A stretch of 64,000 nucleotides of DNA from Acanthochromis polyacanthus (Eukaryota; Chordata; Actinopteri; Pomacentridae), in contig NC_067123.1 of NCBI RefSeq assembly GCF_021347895.1, positions 34,831,571 to 34,895,570 of the forward strand, in the 5' to 3' direction. The notes under the pieces are model-generated. The model was given only the letters and a program-made list of their open reading frames with translations. It had not been told where the DNA came from and searched no databases. Shown here in pieces: positions 37,202 to 50,695 of the stretch. How positions within the stretch are numbered: the stretch's first letter is position 1; every line of letters starts with the position of its first letter. A program made the position numbers and the translations under genes.

Positions 37202-40200
37202 TAAAAAAAAATAAATAAAGGGCACCAAAGCTGCAAAACAGTGACTCATACTGATTGATGCATGTATTTCTGTCATATAGGGACCAATTAATATATGTGC
37301 AGTTTATGCTGCATTTCCAGGCCCTAGCCTTACAGTAACTATCTGATTGTTATGCATCGTTTCACACAAAAATCCTTTCATCTGTCAGCAATGGTTCACT
37401 GACAGCACACGAAACCGTCAGAAAAGGCCAATTTTATGTGCAACAACAGCTTCCAGTGGCTAACGGGGGCAAAGTACAGTAAAGGTTGCCAGTTATATAA
37501 AAAGTTTTTTTGTAATCAGAAGGTGGCAGATTAGATCAGAAAAATAGTTACCAGCCATGGAACATTGAGCTGAGATTGTATGGCCATACTTTTTATGAGA
37601 AATAAGAAAGCGAAAGCAAGGGGAAATATTAAATCTCAGTGGCCACAGTTTTGTGTTTACTCAATTGTCGTCTTAAGATTCTCCCAAAAAGTCAGCTCCT
37701 CTTAAAGCTAGGGAGTTTATGGTAGAAATGTAATTCAGGACTTTTTCTTAGCTTTTAAAATGTGATGTATGCACACAAAATAATATTAAAATCCATCCAT
37801 TCTCGTACCACACACTGTGTGCGATACTTGCGAAGTGCCAAAGGTAGTATAAACTTTTTAAAACCCTAAAAAAAATGCTTAAATAGTGTGTGCCAATTTA
37901 TAATCAGTGTGGATTTAAGTACAAGGACAAATTCGATTTTTAAGGAAAACCAATCATTTGTGACAACGGTAACCTAGAGATGAACTTGTGATAACGCGCC
38001 TTTAAAATCGACTTGTCTGTAAGGATTTTATGGGGAAACAAGGTTCAGACTTGCACATTTTACAACTAAATTAGAACGTTTTAGTTACAGTTCAATTGCT
38101 TCTCAAATCATTCTCAACTTTGTGTTCACTCCTCAGCCTAAGGCATAAAAATATAACATGAACTGACATGTCGGTGTACTTCTACAGTCATCGTCCACAA
38201 ACTACATGTCGGGCAGTTCAACAGCAATTCTCACCATTATTATCATTAATGTTGCTTTAATCCTGACTGCGTGTTTTTCCTTTACAATAAGAGACAAAGA
38301 AAACGCTGAATCTTCAACAGTTTGGCCACGTGCAATCAAACAAACGGGTTCTATTAAGAGCTGGGATTTCTGTGTTGACATGACTACACTGGCTTCGTTG
38401 ACATCTCTGAACTGTAGAACAAAACAGTATTAGTACAGAGTTCTGATGTGCAATTTCCTGTGGCCTCATATTACTGTAGCAGTTAGAGAACAGTTCTGTG
38501 ATGTGTGTGTTGCAGTTATGGAGGACACCGTCATGTGACGTTCCAGGAAAAGAGCTAAATAATGGCAGCCGTAACACAAACTCCTCAGATGAAGGGTTTT
38601 TAAGAAATCTGCCATCTGTGATAAATGTGTGAGGAAACATTTAAGAGCATGATTGTTGCTGGCAAACCTTGCATCTCAACAATAATGACAACAACAATAC
38701 CACTGACACTCATGATTGCCTCAGTGGGAACGACAGTGTTGGTGAGAGGAACTTCACGATACACAAGAGATTAAAATAAACCAATTTCATGTTACAAAGG
38801 AACCAAAACACTGTTTGTGACTTGTGTGAACAGCACATAGTTGTAATATCTTTAATTCCAATATTTCTTTCTTTATGTTTTTTTTTTTCTAAAAACTCTG
38901 CTATAATCTGTCTTTCCCCTTCAGCCCCTCCCCTGTGGTAAATATATAGCACAAAAATATAGGTGGTGAATGCTCCCGAATATATATGCAATAGATTTAC
39001 AGATCAGAAGATTCTGCAGCAATAACAAAGAAAGAAGATAAGCACTCTCAGAGTGCACAATTACAGTGGAACAGCGTCCACAGTCGTAGGGCTACAACCC
39101 TGTTTGTCTTTCTTTTACCTGTCTGTGTCTCTCAACTATCAGTCTGTCTCTTTGTCCATCTGTCTGTAAGCCTGTTAGTCTGTGTTTAAAAATGAGACTC
39201 TGCAGCTGTCCAAGACCCTGCTTGTCTTCTAAAACCTGTCTGTCTCGTTGTGTGACTGTCTCAACACCACATGTCTCCATCTGACTTTCCAGATTTTTAG
39301 TGCGTGTACCTGTCATCTGCTCTGTCCGTCATTCACTTCTGTCAGTTCTGTGTCTAACCTTTCTGTCCCTGTGTTAGTCCATCACTAAGTGGGTAGACAG
39401 GTAGTTGTTCCTGTAAAATGTGCTTTAGTGCCAGAGCTTTCTCTGTTTCGCAAAGTCTTTTTCTTTGTTAGTCCATCAGAGTCCTCTGTATCCATCCGGT
39501 GTCTTTCTGATCAAAAATCCATTTGAATTCACAGGATCAGGAACATCTTTCCTCAAGGCCATGTTCTGTCTGATCTGATTCATAATGTAAGAGGAGGACT
39601 GACCTCTCTGTAGATGATTTCAGGTTAGACAGGCTCTGATTGGCTGCCTTGCGATTTTAGGATCTCATCTTCCCTCTTAATGATTCCCGCACACTACTTC
39701 CAGTTCAGTTAGAGGGCCGTCTCCATCTCCTTAGCCTCCTGTCTTATCCACTGGATGGGAAAAGGGCAGTTTATCCATTCGATGAGTCAGTCTCTCATCT
39801 GTTCTATTAGTGCTAGCTCCCCTTTAGACAACTCTGAGTTTTGCTTTGCTCTAATCCCAGTTCAGTTAGGATTATAGCTCCATCTCCAGGGCTGCCCTTA
39901 TCCTTCGCTTAGGAGTTAGTCTCTTTTCAAAGCAACTTTTGCTACTGTCTGCTAGCATTAGCCATCCTAAATTCCATTTCAATAGAAACAGACAACAGGC
40001 TGGTAATACTGGCCTCTGGTTGTCATGGAGACAGGAGGTTGTCCTGCCCCAGTTGTTAAGATGTTGTATTCCGTGGTCGATTAAGAAACAGGCTCCTGTT
40101 CACAACTAGTCAGTGTGTTTTACTGATGTTCTGCTGGTGACAGTGTTTTCTTTACTGTCAGTGTCGAACCCAAATAGATAGAAACAGTTTTCTTTGCCTC

Positions 40201-40990
40201 ACAGTGTCTTTTTGTGACATCTTCTTCATGTCACGTCTCCCCATCTGTGGCCATTGTGATTGTTTTTCTCATACTTAAGTATCTGTTCAATACAGTTGAC
40301 GCGGCAACATCAAACTGTTTTTCTAGTGCAGTTTATCTCTGTGATATACAACCATGGCTGGATGATGTATCCTCTCTCTCCAGGCAAGGCCGATCACAGA
40401 GCTCAGAGTGGGTCTTTCTCTCCACAGATTGTGAGAAATACAAAAATTGGGGAGTGGATTACGGTGACATGTCGTGATGTCTGGCTAGCAGGTCATGGCT
40501 TAATCATTTGCACTGGCATTAAAGACAGTGAGCAAAGTTAAACTGGAGATCACAGTATCATGGCTGTGTCTAGTGTAGAATCAAATTAGAAAGTGTCCAT
40601 GACCCGCTGAGTCCTGGAGTCAGAGATAGATAATAGCCAGTATGTTTTTCCATTGCGTTGCATCCTTTGCTTTGTCACAGCTCTCTGTGCGTTTCCACTG
40701 TTTGCATCTGTCGAGGGCAGCACACCTTTTGTGTTTACATTTGTTTGAGTTTCATTTTGGATGCAAAATGCTGTCTGTTGAGGGAACGAATGCTGGGTTT
40801 TGGTCTCAGCCGGCGAGGTTCTCCTCTGCTGGAAGAGATTAGGTTTCTGAACTGGGAATGAAGTTCTTCTGTAATCAGTGTCTAGACCGTGCCGCGGATG
40901 ATGTCGAAGCGCACGTCTTTCCCTTCTGCAGCCTCATACCACTTGTGGTCCCATTGGATATCTGAGTCATTAAGTTCAAGTCATCAATCC

Positions 40991-41150
40991 TCAGACCATG
41001 GTGCAGACAGTATTTAGATTTGGATCGAATCTAACGGCCTTCCCCTCCACAGCCTTGGCGTTGGTGTTGTACATGGGGTTCTCGAAGGCCGCCTGACCGT
41101 TGTTGTTTTCGTGGACTGAGCAGCCCGTGTACTGCGTTTTTGGTGTGGTT
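40991..41150 (-). CDS. csmd1: CSMD terminal coding exon: cytoplasmic tail and stop
   Basis: This is the last coding exon (160 nt, acceptor tttcacag, stop TGA at 40991-40993). It completes the Arg codon of YKQR and encodes about 52 cytoplasmic residues. Landmarks are TTPKTQYTGCSVHE, AAFENPMYNTNA and the C-terminus NLNTVCTMV. NPMY resembles an NPxY-type tyrosine motif. The final Thr-Met-Val fits a class I PDZ-binding ligand. The overall tail is of CSMD type. I believe it is closest to CSMD1, but the three paralogues share this architecture and I could not align them. Confidence 0.94.
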
Positions 41151-41771
41151 CTGTGAAAAGAAAGAACAGTAAAGTAAATATAAAGACACCATTAGACATT
41201 TACATTGTTCTAATTGTATGTTAATATAACTGAGTAGCCAGTGGACAACAGTGAGTGCAGTCTTGTGAGCAGAAGCATGGTGAACAAGCTTTAAGAAGGA
41301 TTATAGAGAGTGTTGTGCTTTTTAGGAAGCCTAGTGAGATTCCAATCAGCCCATCCAAAACTAATTCCTTCAGCAAGGTTTTTTTTGTTTAGACATTAAC
41401 AACAGAACAGAAGTTATTTGCATCTGTTAACAATGTGAACACCAGTGAATTGTGCTTCAACCATATCTCTGAAAAATCCAATTTACCACCTCCTCAACAG
41501 GATTGTTTTGCAGCACAGTTTGCAACAGACAGTGACTTAACTGTGTCTTAAGCATCTTAACAACCAAACCACTGAGGCAGCTATTGCTTTCATGAATTAG
41601 ACAGCTTCTTAAAAAGGCAGCAATCCCTTTTAATTTTTTGTATGAGAGTAATGAAAAACAGCAGTAAGGTAATGATGCAACTGACAGGAACGCATCCTTT
41701 TTGTCTGTCTCTGAAATTAATCAGAGAGGGACTGCAAGTGGTTACATGCAGGTTTATTTTTAAGGACGCAC

Positions 41772-41907
41772 CTTTGTTTGTAGAGATAAAAACCAAAGCC
41801 AGTGAAGATTAGAGCAAAAAAAGGCACCAGAATAGCGATAGCCACAGAACTGCTGTTGGTACCCAGCTGAGGGGGAGGCGAGTTGTTACTCTCCGACATA
41901 TTCAGAC
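41772..41907 (-). CDS. csmd1: CSMD exon: juxtamembrane stalk and transmembrane helix
   Basis: This 136-nt exon encodes a Ser/Asn/Pro-rich stalk (NMSESNNSPPPQLG, with sequons) and the single membrane-spanning segment (VAIAILVPFFALIFTGFGFY). It then reaches the cytoplasmic stop-transfer LYKQR. The acceptor is gtctgtcacag and the donor AAAG/gtgcgt, in phase 2. The orientation follows the family pattern, with the N-terminus outside the cell. Confidence 0.95.
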
Positions 41908-42399
41908 CTGTGACAGACAAGGAAATACACACTATTAGTTTGTTGACATGACAAAGCAACTAACTGAAACCACAAGCTTGTTATCCTGGAAAACTAATGC
42001 AACAAATTATTGTTGCATGATTAAAAAGAACGGATGTCTTGTAATAGCTGTCTTGTACTTTATGTTGTTAGCAGTTGTAACTGTGATATCTGTGGCGGGG
42101 ATGCTGGTAATTGGCAAAGGACTGGCATGTACCCCACAGCGGTTACAAGTGAGATGCTGGAGAATCATAATTATTTTCTGCTTAGCATTTGCAGGTTACG
42201 TAGGACTTGCAGGTGGAGATGGCGGATGACAGAGACCGGAGGTTTAGTCAGTGTGAGCTATAAAGTCACCAGGAGCCCCCTCACTTTCTAAATTAGTTCT
42301 CACAGGCAGTTTTTCCAGTTATCATTTCTAGTCATTCATAGCTGACATCCGAGAGAGACTTGTTATCTGGTGTTGCTACTAAACCGAAGAGAGTCTTAC

Positions 42400-42487
42400 C
42401 CAGTCTCTGCAGTCCAAACTGTCCGTAGTCTTTTCCCTGAATGAAACCCTGGAATACATAACTAGAACCATCAGGCTCTGCTGATAC
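42400..42487 (-). CDS. csmd1: CSMD exon: membrane-proximal region, part 3
   Basis: This 88-nt exon enters in phase 0 and leaves in phase 1. It encodes VSAEPDGSSYVFQGF, then GKDYGQFGLQRL, a strongly conserved CSMD juxtamembrane sequence. The acceptor is ttctccag and the donor CTGG/gtaaga. Confidence 0.93.
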
Positions 42488-43451
42488 CTGGAGAAGGAAA
42501 CAAAGGAGGGAAAAGCCTGGCTGAGCAAAAGTTTTAGGAAGAGAGCACAGAGAGAGATATTAAGCAAGAGACAAAGACGCAAATACCAGCAATGCAGAGT
42601 GTATAAAACAGAGATGTATTTTTCTTTCTGCATTGTTTAAATATTTGAAGAAGTTTAGTAATATGTTGTGGGTTATGAGCATGTTTTAAGAATTCCATAA
42701 TTGATTAAACTCCTAAAAACGCATCTCTGTGTATCAGTTACATAGTTAGACGTTTTTGTCCTTGAAAAGAATTCCTTCATGCTTTAAAATGCCTTACATA
42801 TAACAACATACCGTTGTTACATGTACAACAAGCTAATCTGTGAATTTTCAGCCTCCTTCACTCACCAGCTCACACATGACTCTGTAAAACTACTCTGATA
42901 CACAGTGACAAGTGTAATCTTGGAGTAATTCTGCCGTACATGTTTAAACCAGAAACTGAAGAAGAATAGTGATACAGACACTTCAAGCCTGCAGACTGAC
43001 AGAGTTGTTTCTTAGATTTGTTGTTTATTAAACCCAAAAAGTCTAATATTGTGATTTTCACATAGTCTTTGGCATACTGCAGTTTCATGGCAGAAACATT
43101 CAGCAATGGTGCTGACTGTTTATTTTGCTCAATAAATGTCTTCAAGCGTATAAAAACACCATATGGAAATGTTAACAAGGTAAAAACTTGATTTGGACCA
43201 GAGGGGATATTTAAGACCCATCTGCAGGTACTTGATGATAAATATTTATGTAGTCTTTCACTGCCATGCTTAGAATTACACAGGGCAATGTTTAGACAGT
43301 TTATTTTTGTTTAAGGTGACAAATGCAGTGTTGGTTTAGCTTAAACCAGTCATGGAGCAGTGATATGTCTTACTCAACCTATATTCTCGATAAAAAAGCA
43401 TCCTTTAGATCATGTCACTTTAGTAAATTGTTTATGAAAAACATGACTTAC

Positions 43452-43588
43452 GAATCCGTCCATGGTCCAGGAGTCCTCTATAATCTTAGCTGGAGAGATG
43501 GCTGAATCTTTCAGCTGGTTTCCCTGGTTCACATAGTTCACCTGGTACATCAGCAGCAACAGCCTGGCCTCAGTGGCTTTGTACACCC
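43452..43588 (-). CDS. csmd1: CSMD exon: membrane-proximal region, part 2
   Basis: This 137-nt exon enters in phase 1 and leaves in phase 0. It encodes VYKATEARLLLLMYQVN, a serine-rich stretch, and ends in SWTMDGF. The Tyr-Lys and Met-Asp-Gly motifs and the position are those of the conserved CSMD juxtamembrane region. The acceptor is tcctctttag and the donor GATTC/gtaagt. Confidence 0.92.
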
Positions 43589-44381
43589 CTAAAGAGGACG
43601 GAACAAACACGATGGTAAAAATAAAACAAAGAATATAATGGCCTGCTTGCTACAGATCATTAGATCCTTGATAGGTTTTTTGTTCTTCTGGTGCATCAGC
43701 AAGTTACACATATCATGTTAAGTTGAAAACTGCAAAGAAAGTTGTTTCATTAAGGAAAAATAAAAGGAAAACAGCAACCTGAATGCAGCTGTCCAAAAAA
43801 AAATCTGAAAATGTATTATTATTTTTTTAAATTAAAGGTAAAACTGTGAGATAGAATTTACTGTCACCCCTTAACCAAAAATCATCATTACGGTATATTT
43901 GGGCAGCTTCAGAGGTGTTGGTAGGAACAGCTGCTTTCTAAGACTGTATTTTTTAAGTTAAGATAGACTGAACACATTTCCACTTCAGCTTCATTCTAAC
44001 ACACAGACACAACCGATATCATCTTCTCGCTTCCCTCTCAGAAAGAAACCATATGTATATTTCCCACAGTGTTGAGCAACTCCTTCAGAAACAGTACTCT
44101 GGCAGAGAAAACTTGATATCTTAAGAAGAAAAACCATGCAACTTTTATGCAACTGGCCACTGGCCCTTCTGTGACTGTGTGAGTACAGCTTTAGCTGTTA
44201 TTGATCTAAAGCTGCTCCTTTAAGCCGGAGGACGGGATGCTAAAAGTCTGATAGCAGCATGGTTTTGTGATATGGTGTTTGTGCTCTCTGCTACTCCAGG
44301 AACCAATTCTAGCTTCAACAGGATTTGTGTTTTAATAGGGTCTTAACCTCCTGCTGACGCTGTTGTAGGACCCTGGGAGGT

Positions 44382-44383
<2 letters not shown>

Positions 44384-44413
<30 letters not shown>
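44384..44413. repeat. (GT)15 microsatellite
   Basis: Fifteen perfect GT units within the CSMD intron that has the GC donor. Confidence 0.95.
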
Positions 44414-44416
<3 letters not shown>

Positions 44417-44728
44417 TGGGAAATACTGTAACAATATTAAAAAGGATCATGGTGGCTCTGAGAAAGAAGTGAAATTCAGACACTAATAGTCCATTTATAC
44501 AGAGCTGACTAAACGATCAAAAGTGTTCTTAGTTCTCTTCGACTGCTGATTGTAGGTGTTCCATGTTACACGTAATCTCTGGGTGTTTAGCTACCATTTG
44601 ATGGTATGCATTAATGTACAATAACCATGAAAAATTAGCATGGCCTTTTCTTTTATCATGCCCTGCTATATTTCCTCTATGTGCAGTATTGTGTAGAGTG
44701 CAGAATAATTAGCCATAATCCAACATGC

Positions 44729-44887
44729 CTGACAGGAGCAGTTCCATATTGCCGTTGCTAAGGGTAACGTTGACTCTTCCAGTGGTGGAGTTGAAGCTGG
44801 TGATGCTCAGGGTCATGGGCTGTTTCCTCCCACGGTAATTATAGGAACCTTTCCATATGTAGTTTGGAGCAAAGACATCATCTGGAA
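44729..44887 (-). CDS. csmd1: CSMD exon: membrane-proximal region, part 1; GC donor
   Basis: This 159-nt, phase 1-1 exon encodes PDDVFAPNYIWKGSYNYRGR, continuing to NMELLLS. The start and the WKGSY segment match the conserved region found after the last CCP in vertebrate CSMD proteins. It carries sequons NST and NVT. The acceptor is cattctag. The donor is TCAG/gcatgt, a GC rather than GT site. Using the next GT four bases on would shift the frame, while the GC site joins cleanly to VYKATEAR of the next exon. Confidence 0.92.
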
Positions 44888-45750
44888 CTAGAATGTAGAA
44901 GAGATGAGAACTGATTTAGATCAAGGTATCTCCTGTCTTTTAACCTTTTTTTTATTAGATTGTTAGTCCAAAAAATATCAAAAGAATGAAATCGCTTATT
45001 GATCAATAGTCACAAATTACTGTCTCATACCAAACTTTAACTAGTATCACCACAATATGTACACACAAAGAAGAAACTGCTGCTTTGTGTGGCTTTTGGT
45101 ATATGCTTGTCAACTAAAGATAAAGTGTAGCTTCAAATTTCAATCTGCTGTAGAATTATATAGAATTATATAGCTTAAAGTATTGCCCTCGGAGTAAAAA
45201 AACTCTATTCAAGGTATCACAAAGTTCCTACTTTTCCTCTATGTTTAATGTCATCTCAACATGTGCTGTAGCGAGAAACAAAGACTTCCTGTGTGGCTTT
45301 TTGGCAGAATCTTTCAGGAGATTTAAGGGCTGCTTCCTGCTATGATAGGTACAGGACCTTGTGCTTGCCGCAGCTATTGGAACTTCATGTGCAATGAGAG
45401 GTAAAAGGAGGCTTTGAACTACAACAGAATAGGACAGCTCACAACAGAGCCGAGCTGAAAAATAGAGAGCTGAACAAAACCGCAGCATTGAAAAGAGCAG
45501 AACATCACAGCGGTTAATTTACCTTTCTATGTGTAGTGAGGAAAAATAAATTATTTAGAACTACGATGGAAAGCAGTAAAGTGCAATAAAATCGACAAGG
45601 ACACAAGAAGAACATCAGTCTGGAGAAGAACTGAGCAATTTACTGAACCTCAGACTAAACCAGACGAAAACAGAATAGATAAGGAGAGTCAAGAACAGAC
45701 AAGGAATGGTCTAGTTTGCACTAGTCTGGAATGAAGAAGACACAACTGAC

Positions 45751-45810
45751 CGTTTAGCTTCGGACTGGGAGTTCCTGTTACTGGTTTCACAGGTTTCTTC
45801 TTCTCTCCAG
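45751..45810 (-). CDS. csmd1: CSMD exon: short Lys/Pro-rich linker
   Basis: This 60-nt, phase 1-1 exon encodes a basic, proline-rich spacer (KKKPVKPVTGTPSPKLN) between the last CCP and the membrane-proximal region. The acceptor is atatgcag and the donor AAACG/gtcagt. It has no cysteines. Being a multiple of three with symmetric phase, it could be skipped without breaking the frame, so it is a natural candidate cassette exon. Confidence 0.88.
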
Positions 45811-47648
<1,838 letters not shown>

Positions 47649-48504
47649 TTAGTAGCGGAATGTGATGATAGATGACACAGAAGACAGTAATTGTAACTGA
47701 GGAGTTATTGCTATGCCAACAAAAACACACGCAATAAAATGCTTGATTTGAATTGTTTTAAAGCTCTTATTGAGTGAGCTTAATAAAGGTACAAAGACAT
47801 GCAGATAACTGCTGTGTAATGACTGCAACTGCCTTTAAAAATAAATTCAAACATCCTTACATCACCGAGACAGAAACACATAAACATCCACAGTTAGCAT
47901 TCTAAAGTTTAGCTGGATTAATGCTTCAGCAGTGTGGGTTCATCACATCAAGTGGTTATGAATAATACTGTTGTAGTTTTAGTAAAAATGCCTCTTTATG
48001 TCCTGGCTGTAGCAGGTTTTGAAGTTTTTGGAGTTTTTTTGGCAGTGCAAAACACTGGGAACATACCTAAATTACATTGTCTTTAATTTCAAGGGAGAAT
48101 AAAAGAAAAAAGAATAAAATCATGGGGCGTCCTGATTGTTTTGGGGTTTACTTCCCATTGTTTTCACAGCTTGCCCAACTTGAGACTATTTGGGACCGTA
48201 GTTGCACAACAACCCTTTTCCTCCGCTTTGCTGTCTGCTTTATACTGTCAACCACCAAATGAAGGCAAACATATCAACTGTTGGAGATTCTGCCACCTCC
48301 ATCCTGTATAGGTAGCAGCCTCTTTAACAATAATTAACAATTACTTTCATAGGTAGCAGGTCTGTCAAATAACAGTCCCCTTAAAAAACCAAGTCTAAAT
48401 TTTCCCGAGCTCAAGTTGACAAGTGGTTTTGGCACTCAAAATAAGATGATAATGCTTTCAAAAGTATTTCTGTGGAATTGTAATTTCTAAGGACAGTAAA
48501 TGAC

Positions 48505-48850
48505 TAAATTCCATTCATATTTTGTGTAACCACCGTCTCTCTGGGGAAACACTTGCATAAAGTTTCTCAGTGTACTTGGCAGGTGGATTGTTCCAAGCAT
48601 CTTGAGGAAGCTGCTACAGTTCTGTGGATTTAGGCTGTTTCAGCTGCTTCTGTCTCTTCATGTAATCCCAGACTGACTTGATTTTGAGATCAGGGCTCTG
48701 TGGGGGCCATACCATCTGTTACAGGACTCCTTGTTCTTCCTCTCACTGGATATAGTTCTCCACGACTATGGCTGTGTGTTTGGAGTCACTGTCATGCTGC
48801 AAAATGAGTTGGAGGCCGATAAGACACCTCCCTTATGGTCTTGTGGGATG
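48505..48850 (-). pseudogene. Tc1-like transposase C-terminal relic
   Basis: Translated on the minus strand, this stretch shows the hallmarks of the C-terminal half of a Tc1/mariner transposase: LILQHDSDSKHTA (second catalytic Asp region of the DDE triad), QMVWPPQSPDLK, VWDYMKRQKQ, and near the end PQRDGGYTKY. In-frame stops interrupt it (after ENYIQ, after GVL, and after STEL), and the end is in a shifted frame. The position expected for the third acidic residue after SPDL reads Lys-Ile-Lys. It lies in the intron that splits a CCP domain and is surely inactive. The element ends were not found. Confidence 0.85.
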
Positions 48851-49219
48851 GATGAGACTCTTACTATAGAAAATGTCTTGTCTTCTTTATTTAAAGGATA
48901 TATTTTGCCTGAGGATTCCAGTTTTTCCATCTATCCTTCCTTTCTCTTTCTATAATTTGCAGTCTGCCTAGACAGATTATATCAAATGTGCCAAAACAAC
49001 TTCTTTATCTATAGTAGTTATCATATCTATTATATTTTCTTTTGCGATTAAACAAGATGTATAGTTAGAAGGGCAGGCATTACAAGCTGAAGCTTTGCTA
49101 TACACCTTTGTTTTTCCTTGCTTAAATATATGAATTGTGCTTAAGCATGTCTGAAATCAGCATACCACAGTTTCTAAGTTGAATGTCTTGGTTGGGAAGG
49201 TAGAAATAATGAATTTTAC

Positions 49220-49293
49220 CTTGAAACCGTATGTCCGATTTAGGGAGCCATAGCGTGGCGTTCCTGGGTTATCACAGCTGGTTTTGGTTGGTT
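49220..49293 (-). CDS. csmd1: CSMD exon: first half of split Sushi/CCP domain 9
   Basis: This 74-nt exon encodes only the N-terminal third of a CCP: PTKTSCDNPGTP and then NRTYGFK, with an NRT sequon. It starts after tttcag and ends at CAAG/gtaaaa in phase 0. That phase is different from the phase 1 junctions of the other CCP exons. The remainder is on the next exon (47435 to 47546), which starts in phase 0 with the second-cysteine strand. The two halves fit without gain or loss of a residue. Confidence 0.93.
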
Positions 49294-49374
49294 CTGAAAA
49301 GAACAGCACAAGAGTGTAAGTAATTACACCCAAAAATCTAGGAGAAAGATAAATTAGCAGCAGCATTATACATC

Positions 49375-49395
49375 CTCTCTCTCTCTCTCTCTCTC
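49375..49395. repeat. (CT)10 microsatellite
   Basis: Perfect CT tract in the 4.7-kb CSMD intron; a longer interrupted CT-rich tract follows at 49617-49720. Confidence 0.85.
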
Positions 49396-49453
49396 AAGTC
49401 TCCTTTCCTCTCCTCTGTTGTCATGGTAACAGTGGGTTATATATGCCATGAGG

Positions 49454-49467
49454 ACAGCAGGGGGCAG
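49454..49467 (+). promoter_or_regulatory. CTCF-like motif in CSMD intron
   Basis: ACAGCAGGGGGCAG matches the CTCF core at 13 of 14 positions, including the AGGGGGCAG half that is most constrained. It lies about 160 bp upstream (in gene orientation) of the 49220-49293 exon. Confidence 0.4.
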
Positions 49468-50695
49468 TAGCACTTTATCAGAAAACGAAGTGGGGCCAGC
49501 TCTGAGCGAATGTGTGTGTGTGAGCGAATGTGTGTGTGTGGCAGGGTCATCAGCATGTAGAGCACATCCTGACGCAGAGCTCGATTCAATACAGCTTCCG
49601 AAATGACAGATTCACTCTCCACCTCTCTCTCTCTACCTCTCTCTCTGCCCTCTTTCTCTCTCTCTTACTGTTGTCTCCTTCTACCTCTCTGCCTCTCTTC
49701 ATAACTCCTCTTTTCCTCTCTCTTTCTATCTTCCCATGTCACTATATCTTCGTCTGCCCACCCTCCTCTTCCCCATTCCGTCTTGTTTAAAGAGCAGCCT
49801 GCTTTAGCTCAAAACTCATTTTGTTTCACTAACACACAACTGCAATTATGTTTGTGTGCATGCTTGTGTATCTGCAAAAGTCAATTATGATATATTACAG
49901 AAAGATTCCCCTTCACGAGCATCTCACTTACCTTGTAACGACTTCTTTCTCAGCAGTTACGGTTTCATTCCTTACATCAGTGAAGTTACATTTCAGAGGC
50001 AGGTTTCTATTTATAGTTTATCCATTTCACAAGCAACGTTCGACTTTATAGCGGCTGTAAATGTACCGGATGTAAGGAAGTCAAAGTCGGGTGTCTGCTC
50101 GCACTACAAACGCTCTCATTTATTACAATTCATCACCATACTCGATGTTTAAGCACCTGCTCTGAATCACACATGTGAAGTGGTGCTCTAAAGCATCACA
50201 TGTGGTGGTGAATTGACCCAGCGGGACCATTAGTAATGTGTACTGAATATCCCTTCTCATTTTCTTCTTAATCCCCCGATAGCAGCAGCTTGTTTGAAGT
50301 CGAATGTGGATGTGTCCTCCTTGAAGCTTTTTTACTAAATACTGTAAGTTACAGTGTGTACTGCGTTGTCTCACTTATGAGCAAGCACTTTGGCTGCAAT
50401 TTCTGAATAGGGATCCTAACTTTCAGACCTTGATTTTTAGACACAGTTGGTCTATTGCCAACTGAAGTTAGAACACCGGCGACCCAGCTCTCAAAAGGAA
50501 GGAATTAATTTTTTGCATAAAAATATATTCAGATTAAAAATACCATAAATTATACAATAGTGCAGTTCCCTACCTTCAGAGATCGAAAGCATCACAATAG
50601 TATCTGAACTTCACTTTAAGCAATACAGTCAAATTTTGAATTAGAAATGAATACTCAGCTGCCTCAATTTGAGCCCTTTGACCTGTCAGTGCATT

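Larger units (their letters stand above)
36541..40990 (-). other. Probable 3' UTR and downstream flank of the CSMD gene
   Basis: No coding potential was seen between the stop codon at 40991 and about 36.5 kb on either strand. The stretch is less repetitive than its surroundings. It holds pyrimidine-rich TCTG-type sequence (39090-39350), a CAA-rich patch (36841-36880) and a G21 run. Candidate AATAAA signals on the minus strand lie at 37196-37201 and 36535-36540. The UTR length is inferred; without transcript data the true 3' end could be much closer to the stop. Confidence 0.45.
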
